From an uncultured Bacteroidales bacterium (lineage in GTDB: Bacteria; Bacteroidota; Bacteroidia; Bacteroidales; Paludibacteraceae): DNA of 7,682 bases. Position numbers and translations under genes: made by a program. The stretch spans positions 1 to 7,682 of the forward strand of contig CALAUY010000023.1 in the NCBI GenBank assembly GCA_937892015.1, written 5' to 3'. The notes beneath the pieces are model-generated. The model had not been told where the DNA came from, made no database searches, and saw nothing but the letters and a program-made list of their open reading frames with translations. Shown here one piece after another: positions 5,100 through 7,682 of the stretch; position 1 is the stretch's first letter; each line of letters opens with the position of its first letter.

Positions 5100-5993
5100 A
5101 TGCATAAAACCAAACAAGAGACCGTTCTGCACGTGCGCGAAACGACAACACTCATGCCTTTCTTGCTCAGCAAGATGGGTGGCATGTCACGCACCAGTGT
5201 GAAGAACATGTTGTCACGCCGAGTGGTGCGTGTCAATGGCCGTATCGAGACGCGACCCGACACACCTCTGACAACCGGTAACGAAGTGACTATCATGCCC
5301 GAACGCGGCACACACACGCTCTCACATCCCAAACTGCGGATTGTGTATGAAGACGACCACATCATCGTTGTCGAAAAGCGAGAGGGGTTGCTCACGGTGG
5401 CTGCGCATCCCGGTTCATCAGAGACAACCGCACTGTCTATCCTCAAAGATTACGTGAAGAAAGCCGACAAGCGCAATGGTGTTTTTGTTGTGCATCGTCT
5501 CGATCGCGAGACAAGCGGACTGCTCGTGTTCGCCAAGAGTCGCGAACTGCAAGAGTACATGCGCATCTATTGGCGACAACTGGTCACCGAGCGCACGTAC
5601 GTTGCCATCGTTGAGGGCGAGATGCCCGAACCTGAGGGCACTATCCGCACGTGGCTCAGCGAGGACCCCAAATCCACGATGGTCTATTCGTCACCTGTTG
5701 ATGATGGCGGCAAGGAGTCGGTCACGCACTACAAGAGACTGAGAACGAACGGCCGGTACTCACTATTAGAACTGCACCTTGAGACCGGACGCACCAACCA
5801 GATACGTGTACACATGGCCTCTGTTGGTCATCCTGTTATCAGTGACCGCAAGTACGGTTCGGGACAAAAACCACCCATTGACCGACTTGGCTTGCACGCC
5901 CGCGTTTTGGCGTTCATTCATCCGGCAACAGAGCAGACGGTTCGTTTTGAGACGCCTGTCCCGCGGGATTTTCTACAGGTGTTTCGACGTTAG
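5100..5993 (+). CDS. RluA-family pseudouridine synthase
   Basis: This 297-residue enzyme turns uridine into pseudouridine in structured RNA (23S rRNA or tRNA). Residues about 17-65 form an S4-like RNA-binding domain (FLLSKMGGMSRTSVKNML, RRVVRVNGR). The catalytic domain begins near 80 (IVYEDDHIIVVEKREGLLTV). HRLDRETSG at 132-140 holds the catalytic Asp135; TYVAIVEG (about 166-173) supplies the conserved Tyr; GRTNQIRVHMASVGHPVISD (230-249) and LGLHARVLAFIHP (263-275) complete the family pattern. Which of RluA, RluC or RluD it matches cannot be told by eye, so the exact target base is open. It follows the ribosomal operon after a terminator, and its 3' end overlaps the opposing lipoprotein gene by 80 bp. 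It appears intact. Confidence 0.96.
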   Translation: MHKTKQETVLHVRETTTLMPFLLSKMGGMSRTSVKNMLSRRVVRVNGRIETRPDTPLTTGNEVTIMPERGTHTLSHPKLRIVYEDDHIIVVEKREGLLTVAAHPGSSETTALSILKDYVKKADKRNGVFVVHRLDRETSGLLVFAKSRELQEYMRIYWRQLVTERTYVAIVEGEMPEPEGTIRTWLSEDPKSTMVYSSPVDDGGKESVTHYKRLRTNGRYSLLELHLETGRTNQIRVHMASVGHPVISDRKYGSGQKPPIDRLGLHARVLAFIHPATEQTVRFETPVPRDFLQVFRR

Positions 5994-6168
5994 ACGACGT
6001 GCCGAGGAGAGTCTCTTCGGCATTTTTTTGTGCCCAATAATCCGGCGTGTGCTCTATGGGCGGTGTGCCGTAACACGCGGCAAAAGTGACGGCTACTCCG
6101 CATAGAGTCAGTGCTTTACAGACGCTCTTCAATGCCGTCTTGTGTATTAGTAAACGTAGTTTGTTCAT
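5914..6168 (-). CDS. Small lipoprotein, second tandem copy
   Basis: This 84-residue protein is a probable lipoprotein. A helical N-terminus (MNKLRLLIHKTALKSV) leads to a hydrophobic stretch and the lipobox-like FAAC with C32. After it come YGTPP and PDYW (42-45), then a loose acidic tail. It parallels the copy just upstream at 14 of the first 32 residues, with C32 in the same place and the same total length. A longer frame beginning at 6282 exists, but the match to the paralogue fixes the start at 6168. That start lies 53 bp inside the upstream copy, in another frame. The last 26 codons and stop overlap the 3' end of the opposing synthase gene, and its terminator falls within codons here. Function unknown. 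Confidence 0.75.
   Translation of the reverse strand: MNKLRLLIHKTALKSVCKALTLCGVAVTFAACYGTPPIEHTPDYWAQKNAEETLLGTSSNVETPVENPAGQASQNEPSALLPDE
6001..6029 (+). terminator. Terminator of the pseudouridine synthase gene
   Basis: Starting 7 bp after the synthase stop, GCCGAGGAGA and TCTCTTCGGC (6001-6021) pair as a GC-rich hairpin (one G-U; the innermost pairs must open to give a loop), followed by ATTTTTTT to 6029. It is a convincing rho-independent terminator on the plus strand. On the minus strand there is no T-tract behind it, so it would not stop the opposing operon. It lies wholly inside the reading frame of the lipoprotein gene at 5914-6168, where the T-tract encodes Gln-Lys-Asn. Confidence 0.85.
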
Positions 6169-6370
6169 ATTCTTGGTGTTGAGTTGAAGAGAAAACAGGT
6201 TCTTTGAGTTCCGGCTCTTGGTCTGACCAATAATCAGGTGGTTGTGGAGGTGGACAGCCATACGCCACGGGGAAACACCCATCGCAAGTGATTACTATCC
6301 CAAAGAGGGCAAGCGCTTTGCCGGCTGTCATGAGCGCTGTCTTGCGAAGAATTAGTTGGATTTTTTTCAT
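6116..6370 (-). CDS. Small lipoprotein, first tandem copy
   Basis: This 84-residue protein is the paralogue of the next gene. It has MKKIQLILRKTALMTAGKAL, a hydrophobic stretch, then C29-D-G-C32; C32 aligns with the lipid-anchor Cys of the other copy, although the residues before it are a poor lipobox. The mature part begins with a Cys/Pro-rich segment (AYGCPPPQPPDYW, 36-48), followed by an acidic, probably unstructured tail. Its final 17 codons are read from DNA that also encodes the start of the second copy, so the end FTNTQDGIEERL was probably gained when the copies fused. It begins 4 bp after the stop of the barrel protein gene, so it belongs to that operon. Function unknown; surface lipoprotein is an inference. 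Confidence 0.75.
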   Translation of the reverse strand: MKKIQLILRKTALMTAGKALALFGIVITCDGCFPVAYGCPPPQPPDYWSDQEPELKEPVFSSTQHQEYEQTTFTNTQDGIEERL

Positions 6371-6374
6371 ACGC

Positions 6375-7091
6375 TTAGAATCTATAGCCTACAGAGGCGG
6401 TGAAAAACTGTGTGGGATAAAGTTGCGGATAAGTTTTGAAGACTGCACCCATATTCAATACCTCCACTGCCCCGAAGAACCCGTTCTTGCCTATACTGAC
6501 ACCTAAGAGTGTGGCTTCTGCTTTTAGCAAGAAGGAACCCTTGTCAGGCGGATAGTTGTAGTCACAATTCATTGTAAAACCAATGCCTGCCGCTGCATAG
6601 AGGTTGACGTATTCTTTGTGGAGGAACGTGAAGCGCGCTATTGGCACAAAATCCATATAGAACTCACCCGAAGTGGCTTTACCAACCAGGTCGTGGTAAC
6701 CGTTATATATGTTCCAGTCTCTCCAGAAATGAATCATGTCGGTCTTCAGACCTACACCTATGTAGGGGTTGATGCGGTACTGGTATTCCAGGAAGATATG
6801 CCCCAGCACATGACTCTTGCCCCGTTGCTCGGCTATGCGTCTGTCGCTCAGGATTTCATGGGCTTCGGTCACATCCTTACCAAAAGAGCTGACCCAAATA
6901 TCATAGTTGGAAGACCCACCCCAGCCGGGACCGCCGCCTATCCACGCGCGCGCTATAATAGGGTCGCCTATACCGATACGCAGTTCGTGGGGCGACTGTG
7001 CGCGCTGCTCTTTCGTTTCTGCCGAAAGAACAAATGGCAACCATGCCCCTAAAAGGACAAAGAGTATTCTTTTATATAGTGTTCTTTTCAT
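6375..7091 (-). CDS. Outer-membrane beta-barrel protein
   Basis: This 238-residue protein has a signal peptide (MKRTLYKRI, hydrophobic core, probable cleavage after VLSA-24). The rest alternates short amphipathic strands with turns: ELRIGIGD near 36, HIFLEYQYRINPYIGVGLKTD near 98-118, GEFYMDFVPIARFTFL, EYVNLYAAAGIGFTM, EATLLGVSIG, GFFGAVEVLNMGAVF, and finally FFTASVGYRF. Ending on a strand with terminal Phe is the signal used by the barrel-assembly machinery. Length suggests about 8-10 strands, like the small porin-family or OmpA-type barrels of Bacteroidota. A Gly-rich loop (IGGGPGWGGSSNYD, about 51-64) lies near the start. It is the second gene of a compact operon with 4-bp gaps on each side. 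Ligand and role are unknown. Confidence 0.85.
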   Translation of the reverse strand: MKRTLYKRILFVLLGAWLPFVLSAETKEQRAQSPHELRIGIGDPIIARAWIGGGPGWGGSSNYDIWVSSFGKDVTEAHEILSDRRIAEQRGKSHVLGHIFLEYQYRINPYIGVGLKTDMIHFWRDWNIYNGYHDLVGKATSGEFYMDFVPIARFTFLHKEYVNLYAAAGIGFTMNCDYNYPPDKGSFLLKAEATLLGVSIGKNGFFGAVEVLNMGAVFKTYPQLYPTQFFTASVGYRF

Positions 7092-7095
7092 AAGG

Positions 7096-7602
7096 CTACA
7101 TCCGTGTTAATTCATAAACATCATCGTAAGAAAGAATCGAGTCCGTCCGCTCTATATCCACCGGCTGAAGGAGGAAATACTTGTTTGTGGAGGAGATGGT
7201 TACGATACGCAGGAAACCTCTTATGTACAGCAACTCGCCCACATGGCAACCATCCACAACAGGGCTGTTGTAGCGTATTGGTTTCCATTGGCTGTCCACA
7301 AGGTGATACACATAGTGCCCGTCACCCATGCCGATGAGGGCACAGTACCGCTTGCCATCGTAGTAACGGGCGGCGTCAAGGTATCCGTAGTACGCGGGTA
7401 ACGTGTCAGCCGCCTCGGTAAGAGGGTGCAGGGGGTTGATTGGCGGCGTGATTGTGTCCAGATTGGAAATATTCATGGTGAGGTTGCCGGGGAAAGTACC
7501 ACCATCGATTGGATCCGGCTTGTCAGCTAATCCGCTTTTAGAACAGGATACGAAGAGCAACGGCAACACCATGCTGAACAATAATAGTCTTCTCATACAC
7601 AT
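7096..7602 (-). CDS. Lipoprotein of unknown function, first gene of envelope operon
   Basis: This 168-residue protein has a clear lipoprotein signal: MRR, hydrophobic LLLFSMVLPLL, then lipobox FVSC with Cys20 (Cys18 if the second ATG at 7596 is the start). The next 50 residues are Pro/Asp-rich and likely a flexible tether (PDPIDGGTFPGNLTMN). The remainder, from about 68, has many aromatic and beta-type segments (AYYGYLDAARYYDGKRY, HYVYHLVDSQWKPIRY, LLYIRGFLRIVTIS), suggesting a small beta domain. I do not recognise a family. It sits directly behind a consensus promoter and 4 bp ahead of the barrel gene, so a role together with that barrel is the natural inference. Confidence 0.82.
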   Translation of the reverse strand: MCMRRLLLFSMVLPLLFVSCSKSGLADKPDPIDGGTFPGNLTMNISNLDTITPPINPLHPLTEAADTLPAYYGYLDAARYYDGKRYCALIGMGDGHYVYHLVDSQWKPIRYNSPVVDGCHVGELLYIRGFLRIVTISSTNKYFLLQPVDIERTDSILSYDDVYELTRM

Positions 7603-7629
7603 ACAATTTAATTGTTATGAAATCGACTG

Positions 7630-7661
7630 CAAAGTTACTGCTTTTTTTTGACATATGCAAA
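7630..7661 (-). promoter_or_regulatory. Promoter of the envelope operon
   Basis: The minus strand reads TTTG (7658-7661), exactly 20 bp with an eight-A run, then TAACTTTG (7630-7637) and CAG. It is a perfect Bacteroidota promoter. Transcription should begin near 7623, giving a leader of about 20-25 nt before the ATG at 7602. It should drive all four genes down to 5914, since the gaps are 4 bp or negative and no terminator lies between them. Confidence 0.88.
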
Positions 7662-7682
7662 TTTTTGACTTATCCAGTGTAT

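Noticed and set aside
6169..6282. Longer start for the second small lipoprotein
   Set aside because: The extra 38 residues would hide the signal sequence and overlap the paralogue fully; homology to the first copy sets the start at 6168.

Overview
The window looks like a Bacteroidota chromosome, most likely order Bacteroidales. Four promoters fit the Bacteroidota consensus (TTTG, 20 bp, TAnnTTTG) rather than the sigma70 one. Translation starts are mostly A/T-rich without a Shine-Dalgarno sequence. The secreted proteins (lipoproteins, and a barrel ending in aromatic Phe) are of the kind common in that phylum. Genus cannot be fixed from the sequence alone.

Layout, left to right. 1-122: AT-rich spacer with a phased repeat. 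123-1919 (-): a large secreted protein of unknown function with its own promoter near 2015-2046. 1920-2402: 483 bp without a gene; it holds a 14-bp direct repeat, a 127-bp imperfect inverted repeat, and a run of perfect hairpins that together look like a structured RNA or a small mobile remnant. 2403-3054 (-): a two-gene MntA/HepT (type VII) toxin-antitoxin operon with a perfect promoter at 3071-3102. 3055-3667: 613 bp without a gene; it holds that promoter, a leftward terminator, two blocks of 9-bp periodic repeats, a 21-bp tandem repeat, the ribosomal promoter and a structured leader.

3668-5052 (+): the core ribosomal protein operon rpsF-rpsR-rplI followed by a zinc-free (type B) bL31 gene, closed by a hairpin/T-tract terminator. 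5100-5993 (+): an RluA-family 23S/tRNA pseudouridine synthase, giving the locus a ribosome-building theme. 7602-5914 (-): a tight four-gene envelope operon (lipoprotein, outer-membrane beta-barrel, two paralogous 84-residue lipoproteins) whose promoter at 7630-7661 is almost base-for-base the rpsF promoter. The last lipoprotein gene runs head-on into the pseudouridine synthase gene; the two overlap by 80 bp, and the synthase's terminator lies inside the lipoprotein reading frame.

The most unusual items are the structured element beside hepT, the out-of-frame tandem duplication of the small lipoprotein gene, the terminator embedded in an opposing gene, and the near-identical promoter shared by a ribosomal and an envelope operon. 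No complete, clearly new system is demonstrated here.
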